A stretch of DNA of 64,000 bases from Heterodera schachtii (taxonomy: Eukaryota > Nematoda > Chromadorea > Rhabditida > Heteroderidae), in NCBI GenBank assembly GCA_023374025.1, contig SIJG01000005.1:2067850-2131849 (forward strand), in the 5' to 3' direction. Positions 1 through 10,769 of the stretch are shown in pieces. The notes beneath the pieces are model-generated. The model was not told the origin of the DNA, did no database searches, and worked only from the letters and a program-made list of their open reading frames with translations. The position numbers and the translations under genes are program-made. Every line of letters begins with the position of its first letter. Position 1 is the stretch's first letter.

Positions 1-374
1 AATAAGGAAAAACCATATTTTCTTCGTTTAATTTTTGATGTAATTTTTTTTTTATTAAAAACGATTATTGCTGCCAAATTGTCTCCTGAATTGAGATTGT
101 CCTCCTTCTACCAAAAAAAAGTAAGTTTTCACAATAAATTTTCAATTGAGATTATCATTTTTCGAATTTTTTCACAAAGTCCGCTATCCTGCCAAAACCG
201 CTGATTGTAACACGCACTGCGATGAAGCATGCGGCGGGCGTGGTTGGCCCTCCAAAAAAACAGATAGGAATTCGCAGCGGCCAACCTCCAAAAATCGTTG
301 GTTTTTAACAAATTCTATGCATTTATTCTTTTTCAATTCATAATTAATATAATTTTTTTCTAATTTTTTTATGA

Positions 375-708
375 CCAGCACTAAAACTTAGGTCAGCATG
401 AATTATTTAAATTTTTGAGACTTTGCTCCATATAAACGGTAATTGCGATTTTTAAGACTTTAAAAGCGGGTGAGGACTTTTGCTGCCTCCCGCCTTGGCA
501 CAATCGGTCTCTTTGGCGCCCGTCGTGCAGACGAGTACATTTCTGTTTGGGATTAAAGCGCTGTGCCACAAAAACCATGTTTTTGCCCTGAGGATCAAAC
601 GACCACTCCATCGTAGACAAGCACAACTCCGAGTCCTCCCACCGAAGCGCCAAAGAACGAAGTGCCGAAACCTGATACGACGGGACTTAGCTGGCCGTTG
701 GTCATCCT
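375..708 (+). pseudogene. First copy of a tandem duplication, decayed Pro/Thr-rich exon
   Basis: This block is repeated almost entirely at 709-1070: both begin near 'gaccagcactaaaacttagg' and share the stretch encoding the Pro/Thr-rich segment. In this copy the frame that reads DEYISVWD runs into a stop directly afterwards, whereas the second copy continues. It therefore looks like the inactive member of a tandem duplicate. No further function can be assigned. Confidence 0.5.
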
Positions 709-1900
709 GACCAGCACTAAAACTTAGGTCATCATGAATTATTTAAATTTTTAAGTTTGCTCCACCTAAACATTTGTGTAACGCGTTTTTAAGATCCTTT
801 TTAAAAGCGGGTGAGGGCTTTTGCTGCCTCCCGCCTTGACACAATGGCTCTGCCATTTTTGTGATTTCTTCTTTGGCGCCCGTCGCTGCAGACGAATACA
901 TTTCTGTCTGGGACCAGAATGCTGTGCCTCAAAAACCATGTTTTTGCCCTGAGGACCAAACGACTACTCCGTCGCCGACAAGCACAACTCCGAGTCCTCC
1001 GACCGAAGCGCCAAAGAACGACGTGCCGAAAGCTGATACGACGGGATTGAGCTGCCCAGTGCTCAGCCTGACCATTTTTGCCAGTGTCTTGGCCATCATT
1101 GTTGCACAGTCTTGGCCGGTGTCATCTTTTTTTGTCATTGCTGACCGTGTGCCTTTGTTGTGTCCCGCCTTGGCAACATTGGCAGGCTCGACTTATCCGA
1201 TGGGCATTCCGGGGCCGATTTGCTGCTTTTTTTCAGCACCACTTCCTCAAGTAAAATGGTTTTTTAGTTTTACAAAAACCACAATTGGTTGAGGACGACT
1301 TTTTCCCAAACGAACTCCGGACCTTGAATTGAATGAATTGGGGGCAGGAGTGGCCGAGGCTGTGGGCCATGTCGTGCCGACGTTGGCTGAGACTGTTGAA
1401 GTGGAGGGCGGTGATGATGGCGAACAACACGCGGCTTTTGATGGTGCAAGTGCCGGCGTTCGGCGTGAGAACACGAAAAAAATTGGCACGAAAAAAGAAG
1501 TCTCTGGCTGATCATTTTTCTGGCCATACCGCCATTTGCTGTCCCGGTCGATCACTTTTTGGCGCTGCCTTTGATCGCCCGTCTTTCTCTGCCTTCTGTT
1601 GATCATTTTTGTCCTACTTTTATTGCTGGTCACTTATTGGCTCTGCATTCGCATTACTCTGCCCGTAAGTCTCACGGGGTTTGGGTGTGAAAGGATAATT
1701 AAGACTTACAAGCGGGATTTGGAAACATTAAATTTTTTTGGAGGTTCATTTAATTCGGAATTTTATTTTAAATAAAGAAATAATTACGAATAAGTAATAA
1801 TTATTTAGCGGAACCCAAAATCGTTTGCCGGATTTGTCACACCTTTGGCCACAACGAGGACAACTGCGACCGTAGTTGTTTGATATGGAGAGGAAGTGAA
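709..1900 (+). pseudogene. Candidate decayed membrane-protein gene (Pro/Thr linker, TM segment, zinc-knuckle-like exon)
   Basis: Around 870-1120 an open segment reads DEYISVWDQNAVPQKPCFCP, then a Thr/Pro-rich linker (PSPTSTTPSPPTEAP) and a hydrophobic run (LTIFASVLAIIVA). At about 1594-1668 another frame gives a strong single-pass membrane helix (LLLIIFVLLLLLVTYW) followed by the donor-like gtaagt. At 1808-1900, after a tttag, the frame contains C-x2-C-x4-H-x4-C (CRICHTFGHNEDNC), the CCHC zinc-knuckle spacing. The pieces are not in one continuous frame and stops intervene near 1290 and 1590, so this is probably a decayed gene or parts of more than one. The parent family is not recognised. Confidence 0.3.
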
Positions 1901-3999
1901 AGAATATTTTTTTTGATGAATTTAAAGTATTTTTAATGCATTTTAACTCTAAAATTTATTTTTAAATTTATCAATATTTTTTATTGTTGTTGAATGAATT
2001 TTCGACATTTTGTAATTATTTCGGCCTTGAATTTTTTGATTAAAAGTCATCTCCCCCAAACCGAGGGCTGTCTTCTCTTCTTGTACTCTCTGACTGTAAG
2101 TCTCTGCACCTCTCTGTGGTTGGGGTCGTTTTTGTGTCAGCCCGAGTTTTTGGGTTCTAACGTTTTCTTTGTCAACCATATCTGACAATCTTGGTATCAC
2201 TCGAAGGCTTTACATCTTTAGAAGCTATTTCTAAACTATTGCTTGACGGTTAGACAATTACTAAAAAAGTTATAACTGAAAATTGCAAAAAGGTCGAAAT
2301 TTTTGAAAAATTTTTCTTAATAACCCAGAAAATCTTTTTGCTTTCTGTGACCTCTCTCTCACGCTCTCTTCTTTGTGACTTATTTCTTACTCTTTCTGTT
2401 AGCATTTTCTGCCTCCATGTGCTTTCCGGTTTGCGCTTTTTTCTCGTTTGCCTCTTCTCAATTAAAGGTCGTTTAGTAGGTGCTGGGACGTTAGTCAAAA
2501 AGCTTCAAATGGAAAATTTATTTCGCCCCAAATGAACAAAATTTAAAAATTTTGTATCATTCGATAGGCCTAAAGTTTTCATTGTCATGCAAACTTTCAA
2601 AAAAAAATTCATTAAGTTTAAAAAAAGTTATGACCTGAAGAACTCAAAAAATCAAGTTTTTTTTTTGAACATATTTGTCATTACTTTTTTGAAACTTAAC
2701 GAAAATTGTTGAACTTTTATATGATAATAGAATTTAAGAATAATTTTGTAAAACAATTTTCTGCTTATGGAATATTTATCTCGCCCACCAATTTTTCTGA
2801 GAGTTTTCGACTTTTCTCATTCGTTTGCCCGAAAGAAACAAATCATTCAATTCGCCTTAAATATTAGCTTAACAAATTCAGAAAATTTTGTTAAGTTTCA
2901 TAAAACTTAGGTAATAGATTTCTTAAATTAGTTCTTTTCAATTTATGTCGTAAGTTTTTTGAAAACTTAACGAAATTTCTTAAAATTTCTATGCTCATAA
3001 GCCAATCGTGAGCTATCAGACAACAACAAATTTGTATTAATAGCAGCTACAAAGCGCTTCCAATTTTCACTATTTTGCTACGGAAGAAAATTTAAAATAA
3101 ATTAAAGGAATTGGAATATATTTAATTGCGTTTGACACCCTTTTTTGCGACAGTCTTTTTATTGCCAAATTCGGAACAAACAATGTTAAAATTTAATTTA
3201 CCCAAAATTCGTTTTTCTTTAAAACCCAAATTTGACGATTAATGCTTTTTTATTCTATTTTTTTTGTCATGTTTTGGCATTTTTCTCCCGTATTACGTTA
3301 ATTTGTTAGTAAATAAAAATTCTAGTCAACAACAAAGCTTTACTCACCAATAAAAATGGAAGAAAAAACAATTCAAGGTGAAAAGGAATAAATAAAAAAA
3401 CAGAAGGGATTGATTATATGGAGAAAAATGTCAGTTTTAATATGATAAATGAAAAAATTGGAAAAATAACTGATCATAAATTGGAAAAGGAAATAGGATA
3501 TAAAGAGAAAGAGTAATAACGAAAAAGAAATATGGAAAAATGATCAGTGATCACCACGAATCGGAAGAAAAATGCGTATGCATCCGAGCACACAAAGGGC
3601 CAACTGTGTTACTAAAAAGTTTTTTTTAATTAATTGAAAATATTTTCAAAGTCAAAATGTTGACATTAAAAAAAGCCTTGCCCTGGACTACATGTTAATT
3701 ATCTCTGAAGTGAATTTGTTCCAGTCAAAAAAAATTTTAGTAAAAAAAAAATAGCCTAAATTTACAATTATAACAAAAAAAAAAACTGTTCAAGAATGCT
3801 TTTTTTTGTCCATTTTCAATTTTTTTCCAATGTTGAACCTTTACTATGCAATTCTTAAAGATTTGTCCAAAAATAGGCACTTTTTAAGCGTTTTCAAATT
3901 AAAAGAAATAGAAATTAGGTCTGGTGTGACGACAGTAAAAATTGAAAATTTGGACGATTTTATGTATGTTTATTTTTATCTTTTTGTGTTTTTTATTCT
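1901..3999. other. AT-rich stretch without a convincing gene
   Basis: About 2.1 kb of A/T-rich sequence with two pyrimidine-rich blocks (about 2050-2170 and 2340-2470) that look distantly alike. Short frames here show no recognisable domain, membrane segment or splice pattern. Nothing else supportable is seen. Confidence 0.5.
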
Positions 4000-4007
4000 A
4001 AAATGAA

Positions 4008-4507
4008 GGCAATGGTGCAGTTTTGTGGTTTCTGCGTAAAATAAATTTAAATAAAACTTTAAGAAGCATTTTTCCTAGGATAGAAAAATGCGCTGATTAC
4101 GAATCTGAGCTCAGATTTTGCAAAATCATTGATTTTGTCTATGGTTTTTTCATCAAGTACTTGATTTTCTCCAAAATTTTAAGGAAATTAGTCGGGCTAA
4201 AAAAACCATACCCAGATGTTGTATAGCTTAAAAAGAGCTGTCGAATGAGTTATTGAATGTCTGGAGAAATCAAGTTTTCAAAATAACTGGCCCAAGGGGT
4301 CATATGAGATGGGGGTCTGGGGTTCGAGCCCGCTTGGCTGCAGTTTATTTTTTTTTATGATACTTGATGAAAAACCATAGATAAAAAGATTGATTTTGGA
4401 AAATCCGAGCTCAGATTCATGATCAGCGTATTTTTCTTTCCTAGGAAAAATGCTTCTTAAATTTTTAAATTTATTTTACGCAGAAACCACAAAACTGCAC
4501 CATTGCC
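4008..4507. mobile_element. MITE with ~170-bp inverted repeats and perfect 8-bp TSD
   Basis: The ends are GGCAATGGTGCAGTTTTGTG and its inverse, and the inverted repeats run inward for roughly 170 bp. The flanks carry AAAATGAA on both sides (4000-4007 and 4508-4515), a perfect 8-bp target-site duplication. Eight-base duplications fit hAT or Merlin elements; the GG terminus is more like Merlin, but this is inference. The interior holds GGGGTTCGAGCCCG, matching a Pol III B-box/T-arm. It shares its inner repeat (ctgatcacgaatctgagctc type) with the element at 6735-7313. It lies just downstream of the kinase gene. Confidence 0.88.
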
Positions 4508-4664
4508 AAAATGAATGAACTTTTAGAAATTGTAATTTTTTGCCTAGAATAATTCAATTTTTGATGATGAATTTTTGAAAAACATTTCCTATTCAGTGCA
4601 TTTTTGTAATAAATAAATTAAAAAAATATATAGACGAATGGACCATTTAATTATTTATAATTAC

Positions 4665-7600
4665 CTAATGCTCGCAAATGCTTTTTCGTTTAACCAACGC
4701 ATTCATAAATTTTTGTATACTCTTCTCAGCATTGCCTAATTTTATCTCGACTTCTTTCAACGCTAAATAAACGAATTCTTTTTCCTTCAGTTTTTGTAAT
4801 TTTTCATCCGACACATCGCCAAACACTTCGATTTTCTTCGGCTTTTTCTCGTATTCCTTTGGCTTACATTTGCCCTCCAAATAGTCAATGACGCCTTTGG
4901 CACTCATTCGCTTTTCCGGGTCAATGTTTAACATATTCTAAACCAATTCTAAGAATATTAGGGCTGTAGCTATTTACCATTCAATAAATTACTAATCAGC
5001 GTTCTCCTAATTAAAAATTGTGTTTTTAATTTACCCAAATCGAAAAAAATGGATGATAAGCTGAAAAAAGAATACTTAAGGGTCGACAGACAGAAATTTT
5101 GTAAAATTGAGTGAGTTTTACGCATTTTACGCCAAAATATGGGCTTCCAATCCTCAGAAATTTACGCCACCCTAAATTTTGAAATTAATAAACTTTTAGA
5201 GCTAAATTCGTATTCCGCGATTTATAAGTTATACAAATCCTTTCATATATGAATCAATTTGTATTAGGAGCTAAGATTTTTGATTTATAACCAGGGATAC
5301 GATTTTTAGGTGATAAAAACTGAACTCGAAAAGTAGCTTAACAACCACCAAAGAAAACATGTTTTTTCGTGCTTTCGGGTCACTGGGAGCTCAGGAAGAA
5401 AAAAAAAAGGTTAAACCCTAAAAATCGTATCCCTATTTATAACAAAGTTTCTTAAATTACCACTACAAGGATTGCTAGCTCTGGCGTTTCTTTCCATTCA
5501 AAATGAAAATCACGTAAAATTGTGATTCCCGTTGACCAAATGTCCATTTTTGGGGTGACCTGACATTTAACCAATTTAAATTCTTTATTATTTTTTAATT
5601 TAATTTTAAATTTTGAATTTACCTCAACATAAACCTCTTTGCCATTATACTGTAATTAAAATTAACATTAAAATATACATTTACAAATATTATTGAAAAT
5701 TGCTTTTTTAAACCACCACCTCAAAATAAGACTTACGACCACCAGATTCTTTCTGGAATTAAAATGAACATTAAAATATGAATTTACAAATATTATTTAC
5801 AATCGGTTTTTAAATTTTAAATTCACCTCATAATAACACTTAATGGCATCATTTAAATTCTGGAATTAAAATGAACATTAAAATATGAATTTACAAATAT
5901 TATTTACAATCGGTTTTTAGATTTAAATTTACCTTTTCATAAATTTTTTCGGCATCATTTAAATTCTGGAATTAAAATGAACATTAAATTATTCATTTAT
6001 AGATATTATTGAACTTCAATCAGCTCCGGCGCAACATATTCTTTAGTATAACTCATGAAATTATGCGGCACTTTTCCCTTTTGTTGTCCTTCCAAATATT
6101 GAACGGACCCTTAATTTTTTATATAAATTAGACGAAAATAAATAAGTTACCTTTATATGAGAAAATCTTTTTAAAATTTTAATTTGATTTAAATCAAAAT
6201 AATTATTGGAATTACCATCAAAATCGATCAATTTGTTAATTTTTTCAACTTCTGGGTTTTTTGAAAAAAATTTCATTTTCTTTATTATTTTCATTCTTTC
6301 AAATACAATAAAATTCTTCGGCTTGAAATCCAAATGAATCCCAACTTAAAAACAAACAAAAGTTTACTGCTGATAAAAAAGATTTAAATTACTTAATAAA
6401 TATTTTGCTTGATTAATTGATTGCAATTTCATAAAATACCGTATATTCTCTAATTAAGGCCCCGGGGGGATTATTTTTCAACAGATTTTTAATGACTAGG
6501 GCCGCGACTTTTAGTGATGAAAAATCTTGAAGTAGTTAATAAAATAGTGACATAACGCCAAAATTTTTTAATTATTTTGGTGAGAAGCGTCAAAGTCTGA
6601 TTTTAATGAGGCATAGTGACTTGAGAATCGAAAATTTCAATGCAGAAATGCTCTTTTGAGCTCCTTTCTTCAAAATTAAAGCAAAAAAATTTTTCTTTTA
6701 TGAATTTTTAGCGCCCTTTTTGTAAATCATTAAGAATTGGTGTCCCGACGAAAAAAATGTTAAAAATTTGTCGGCTATTTTTTCTAGGCTTAAAAATGAG
6801 CTGATCACGAATCTGAACTCAGATTTTGAAAACCATTGATTTATCTAATATTTTTTGTCAACTACTTGATTTTTTTCGATTTTAAATTATTTTTTTAAAA
6901 AGTTTAGCACTTTTTGGCATTTTGCCGCTTTGGTGCCTTTTTTGGCGTTTTTTCCCGAAAAATTCCACTAAAAATGCCAAAAAAAAATCGGGAAAATACA
7001 CTCCTAAGAAATGACCCGAAAACAATTTCAGAAAATTTTTATGGGGTGTAAACTGTACAAGTACCTAAAAAAATAAACCGCAGCCAAGCGGACTCGAACC
7101 CCAGACCACCGTCTCATAAGACCCCTAGGGATTAATAATTAAATTTCAAAAAATCGTAAAAAAGTGAAAACTTGACTTTTCCATACATTTAATAGCTCAT
7201 TCGAAATCCAATATTTTCAAAACCTGAGCTCAGATTCGTGATCAGCGCATTTTTTAAGCCTAGAAAAAATATCCGACAAATTTTTAACATTTTTTTTCGT
7301 CGGGACACCAATTATTAATGATTGCCCCCTTTTTGATGGCTTTTTTATAACGACTAGAGCTCGGCCTGGACCTGGATCCAGGCCTGGATTTTTCCTGGAC
7401 CTGTATTTTCCTGGATTTTTGTCCAGGAACTCCAGGTCCAGGTCGAACATGGAATCCAGGTCCAGGTCCAGGCTTTTTTCAAAATACCGAGCTCTAATAA
7501 CGACATAGCACCGGGTTGGGTTACCTATGTTCGGACTTGAGTAAAGTAAGTGATTTTTCTGTATTATTTTTTCATGTTTATTAAACATTTAAATGAATTT

Positions 7601-9635
7601 CAATTTAGAATTAATTAAAATTAATTTTTATTAAAAATAAGATTAAAAAAAATAATAATTCCATTTATCCCCCGGGGGGATAAATAGAGTCGGGGGGATT
7701 ATTTTTCAACATCCTCAGAAAGGGGGCATAATTGGAGACAGCGGGATTAATGGAGACAGGGCCTTAATTAGAGAATATACGGTAACTGTAAATTGGGCAT
7801 TCGCATTAATTAATTACCTTTGTGAAATACCACCAGCGGTTTCAGAATATCCATAAGCATCTTTTTCATCCCTTCAGGGGTTAATCTTCCACGAACTTTG
7901 GTTAATTCTTCTTCTAAATCTCTTTCGCCAAGCTCCAAAATTGTCAATCCTTCGCCTTTTATGACTCTTATGTATGAGTTTTCATCAAATCTTCTGCTAA
8001 AAATACACAAAATTGATAATTTAATCCTTCGAACAATTTATTATTATTCTTATTTTTACCCCATGCCATTTCTTCGAGAAAGCTTTTCATTCGAATTCGC
8101 GAAATGCTTATGCTGGACAATGTATTCATCAAAGGACACACTAATGCTTGATCCATCAAACTCACCACTAAAAAAATTGATATTCTGTTTCATACATTAT
8201 TTTTTCAACAAAAATTCAAAATATTTTTATTTTTTTCTTAAAAATATTTTCTAAGATTTAAACAATTACTAGTCAATTATGTTGACAAAGTGTTCATTCT
8301 TCGGATCAACTTCTTTTAATTTGTTCAACCAATTTATGCTATTTTCATATGACTTTTTTCTAAAATTGCTATAAATTTTGATGATAACACATTGATTCTT
8401 TGTAAAATTATCATTTTCGCCGGTAAAAGCAACAAAAATCTGTAAAAAATGAATTATATAATAAATTTTTAATTCAGTAAAAAACAATTAATTTTAAAAT
8501 ATTAACTTAATTAAAAAAAGATTTTCCATTTTTTGTCAGTTTTGTTCCGCAATGAAAGTGTTTTAAATTTGAAAAGGATCACTTAAATATAGAGTTCCCA
8601 AGTTTTTTTTTTCAAAAAAAGGACAAACGATACTAAAACTAAGATTTGGACCCCAAAAAAAAGATTTTTTTAAAACTTTATTAGCGCGAAAGAAAAGCAA
8701 TAAAATACATGAAATCGATTTAAAACAACATTTTATTAGCGTAAAAACATGGCCTGTCAACTGAAAATTTTCAAAATCAGCATTTTGCCGAAAAAATCAT
8801 CATTTTGGAAAATTTTATTCAAAATTTAAAAAATCAATAAAAATGTTTTTTTGCGGCGCGCTTTTCTTAAAAAAACTTTTGGAGATAGGGGAGGGGGGAG
8901 GCGGTGCCGATAGGCGCCGCCGGGGAAAATTTTTTTGAAAATTTGTAGGAATTAGTTAACAGATTTTGCCCAAAAATTGTCCAAATTTTGTGATTTTTTA
9001 GGAAAAAATTTCAGAAAATTGTAAAATTGTGACTGTTCTTTAAGGTAGTTTTGGGCAGTTACACTACTTGTTAAATAGATTTTCACCAAAAATGACCAAT
9101 TATTACGGTTTTAAGCCATTTCCTTAAGAAAAAAAAAAGTTTTTGGGGGCCGGCGGTGCCGAAAGGCGCCGCCGGGAAAATTTTTTTGAAATTTGGGGTT
9201 TTTGTAGCATTTTTATCAGCGAAATAAATAATTAAGCACAAAAAAATTTAAAAAGTTTGGGGAAGCCTAAAATAAAGGACAATCTTTAAAAAAGGACATT
9301 TTAGTTTTCAAAGATCTGGCCCCTCCAATAAAGGACAAATCTTTAAAAAAAGGACACTTGGGAACTCTGCTTAAATACCATCTACCAATTACTTAACTAA
9401 CTCGACCCTTCTTTAAATCAGTTGAATTTTAAGATAAATTTGCAACAATTACATTATAGTGCTTTTCGAAAGGTGAAATTTTGATTTCAATTGGCTTTTC
9501 CCATTGCTTCGATTTGTATTTAAATGGTATCATTTGATCAATTGGAATTCCGCCACATATTTTGTCATCCGAATTGGCAAAATGAATTTGGAAAGAAAAA
9601 ACGAATAATGCTAAGAAGAATAAATTTGGGTTCAT
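4665..9635 (-). CDS. Secreted protein kinase (TTK/Mps1-like motifs), 12 exons, 453 aa
   Basis: Exons (minus): 9635-9453, 8439-8270, 8167-8060, 7996-7818, 6344-6216, 6109-6015, 5965-5933, 5859-5827, 5752-5720, 5649-5623, 5559-5461, 4937-4665. All junctions are GT-AG and in phase; the total is 1362 nt. Residues 1-22 form a signal peptide (MNPNLFFLALFVFSFQ...). Kinase landmarks follow in order: VIIK with the ATP lysine at about 82, hinge LTILELGERDLEEEL, catalytic loop GIHLDFKPKNFIVF (Asp 219), LIDFDG (DFG changed to DFD, metal-binding Asp 254 kept), YTKEYVAPE (APE 283-285), DIWSTG (336-341) and LNIDPEKRMSA near the end of the catalytic domain. No glycine-rich loop is obvious. Catalytic residues are present, so activity is plausible. 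HxDxKPxNF resembles the TTK/Mps1 group. A secreted kinase would act outside the cell or in a host; that role is inference. Confidence 0.85.
5292..5435. mobile_element. 144-bp hAT-like MITE in kinase intron 11
   Basis: The termini are CAGGGATACGATTTTTAGG and, inverted, TAGGGATACGATTTTTAGG. TTTATAAC flanks both ends (5284-5291 and 5436-5443), a perfect 8-bp target-site duplication. The YAGGG terminus and 8-bp duplication are hAT hallmarks. It is too short to encode a transposase. A related terminus is seen at 37356-37910. Confidence 0.9.
5720..5975 (-). repeat. Tandemly duplicated 33-nt exons of the kinase gene (~106-bp unit)
   Basis: Three units of about 106 bp each contain a 33-nt, phase-0 exon with its own acceptor (ccag) and donor: NLNDAEKIYEK, NLNDAIKCYYE and KESGGRKSYFE. 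The intron block tggaattaaaatgaacatta is repeated three times. A fourth small exon (27 nt, YNGKEVYVE, 5649-5623) follows. Because each exon is a multiple of three and phase 0, each could be skipped or included without changing frame. They encode a Glu/Lys-rich insert between the APE motif and DIWS. Confidence 0.8.
6735..7313. mobile_element. Inverted-repeat element with tRNA-like B box
   Basis: The ends AATTGGTGTCCCGACGAAAA are inverted copies of each other, with inverted repeats of roughly 110 bp. The reverse strand of the interior near 7085-7110 reads GGGGTTCGAGTCCGCTTGGC, a B-box-like sequence also present in the element at 4008-4507. A short ATTAA is found next to both ends, but no clean target duplication could be defined. 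It is nested inside the TA-flanked element. Confidence 0.75.
7355..7496. mobile_element. 142-bp hAT-like MITE built of CCAGGTCC repeats
   Basis: The ends are TAGAGCTCGG and its inverse. ATAACGAC is duplicated perfectly on both sides (7347-7354 and 7497-7504). The interior is made of overlapping inverted CCAGGTCCAGG / CCTGGACCTGG words, giving a strong GC-rich foldback in otherwise AT-rich DNA. The TAGAG terminus with an 8-bp duplication is hAT-like. It resembles the larger CCCGGTCCCGG element at 27436-28343. Confidence 0.9.
8900..8921. repeat. GC hairpin, copy 1
   Basis: Arms GGCGGTGCC and GGCGCCGCC flank a GATA loop; one T opposite G gives a wobble pair. Copies recur at 9150, 27908, 48222, 53414 and 56771, with decayed ones near 60590 and 61550. 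The sequence after the arms is typically a run such as ggggaaaattttttt. Confidence 0.85.
9150..9175. repeat. GC hairpin, copy 2
   Basis: An 11-bp stem, CCGGCGGTGCC with GGCGCCGCCGG, has loop GAAA instead of GATA. It is in the same element as copy 1. Confidence 0.85.
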
Positions 9636-10543
9636 TTCCTAAATTAATAAAATTTTGTCTTTACAATTTTATTTTCGATGTGTAAGACAAAAACAAATTT
9701 TAACACGGAAACTCTTAATTCTAAGGCCATACCCAATATTTTGTTGTTTTGCGACTATTTTGTTAATTAATTAACTAATTATTTTGCCCTTTTGAGACTA
9801 TTTTTTGGCATTTTTCGTCACTATTCCAGCATTTTTGCCTCGATTTAATTGAGGTTGATATTCTTAGATAAAGTAAAGATTAAATTCTTCCATTATCTTT
9901 TTTGAAACTAGCAAAACATAATTTTTTTTTTGGTTTTATATAAATGTACATATATAACTAGGGTCGCAACTTTTAGTGACGAAAAATCCCAAAATAGTTA
10001 ACTAAAATAGTGAGTAAAAATCCCAAAATAGTGACAAAAAGTCCGAAGTAGTGACGAATAGTGGCATAATTTTCAGCCAAAAATTGAACAAAAATAATTT
10101 TTATCCACTAGTTGCAGTTGAAAATGAGTAGGACAGAGATTTTGAAGGGCAAAAAACCCAAAATTAGTACCGAAAAAATAATTTTTTAAATTAAAATTCT
10201 TGCCAAGAAAATGAAAATTTTTTCATTTCTTAGGAGTGTATTTTTGAAAATTTTTTGTTCGATTCTTAGGGGGTGTATTTTTCGTTTTTATTGCATTTTT
10301 GTTGAGAAATTTTCCCAGAAAATATCGAAAAAGTGTTTTTAGCTTAGAAACACAATTAATTCTAGCGCCACTAATCGTCAATAAGGATCACTGTTTTGTA
10401 CTTTTCGCCATTGAAATAACAAAAAAATTAATTAACCCACACTTTTGGCGTTTTTCGACTATTTTGCCATTTTTCGCCACTATTTCGGAATTTTTGCCAC
10501 TATTTAATTGAGATTCTTGATTAAATAAGATAGATAACAATGG

Positions 10544-10769
10544 AAAATGATGTGGAAATGCATCCGCTTCAACCCCAGCTAAAAGTTCTTGATTGGGCCT
10601 TAGCCTAAGCTAAATCTTCGGCCTAAGCTTAGACTTAGTTTAAGTTTATCACGAGAATGAACGAATCACCCGACCATTTTGAAATCTTTTTGGACCCATA
10701 AAAACTTTGAATTAGTTAATGTCCATCTTACTTTTAGCTGGATTTGAAGCGGATGCATTTCCATATCAG
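10544..10769. repeat. Short inverted-repeat pair
   Basis: TGGAAATGCATCCGCTTCAA at about 10552 recurs inverted at about 10745-10765, with matching ccagctaaaag / cttttagctgg inside. The arms are about 40 bp with roughly 140 bp between them. This looks like a small inverted-repeat element; no target duplication was recognised. Confidence 0.6.

Larger units (their letters stand above)
6439..7782. mobile_element. Tc1/mariner-like element (TA TSD) nested with other elements, in kinase intron 4
   Basis: The inverted termini CCGTATATTCTCTAATTAAG occur at 6439 and, reversed, ending at 7782, each directly flanked by TA. This fits a Tc1/mariner-type TA target duplication. Both ends carry a CCCCGGGGGGATTATTTTTC block just inside. 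No transposase frame is visible. Two other elements (6735-7313 and 7355-7496) lie inside, so insertion was sequential. The host intron lies between kinase exons 4 and 5. Confidence 0.7.
8590..9369. mobile_element. 780-bp hAT-like non-autonomous element in kinase intron 1
   Basis: The termini are TAGAGTTCCCAAG (left) and CAGAGTTCCCAAG (right, inverted), flanked by CTTAAATA on both sides (8582-8589 and 9370-9377). No transposase is encoded. It carries two copies of the GC hairpin described at 8900 and 9150. The insertion lies between the signal-peptide exon and the first kinase-domain exon. Confidence 0.9.

Noticed and set aside
1247..1633. 128-residue minus-strand frame (Ser/Pro-rich)
   Set aside because: It is antisense to the plus-strand frame NELGAGVAEAVGHVV and the membrane helix. 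Neither strand is fully convincing, and no domain supports the minus one.
6061..6333. Reading kinase exon 5 through to KILKRFSHIK and a donor at 6151
   Set aside because: That end is out of phase with the next exon. A donor at 6216 (gatg|gtaatt) joins LIDFDG in phase to SVQYLEG ... YVAPE.
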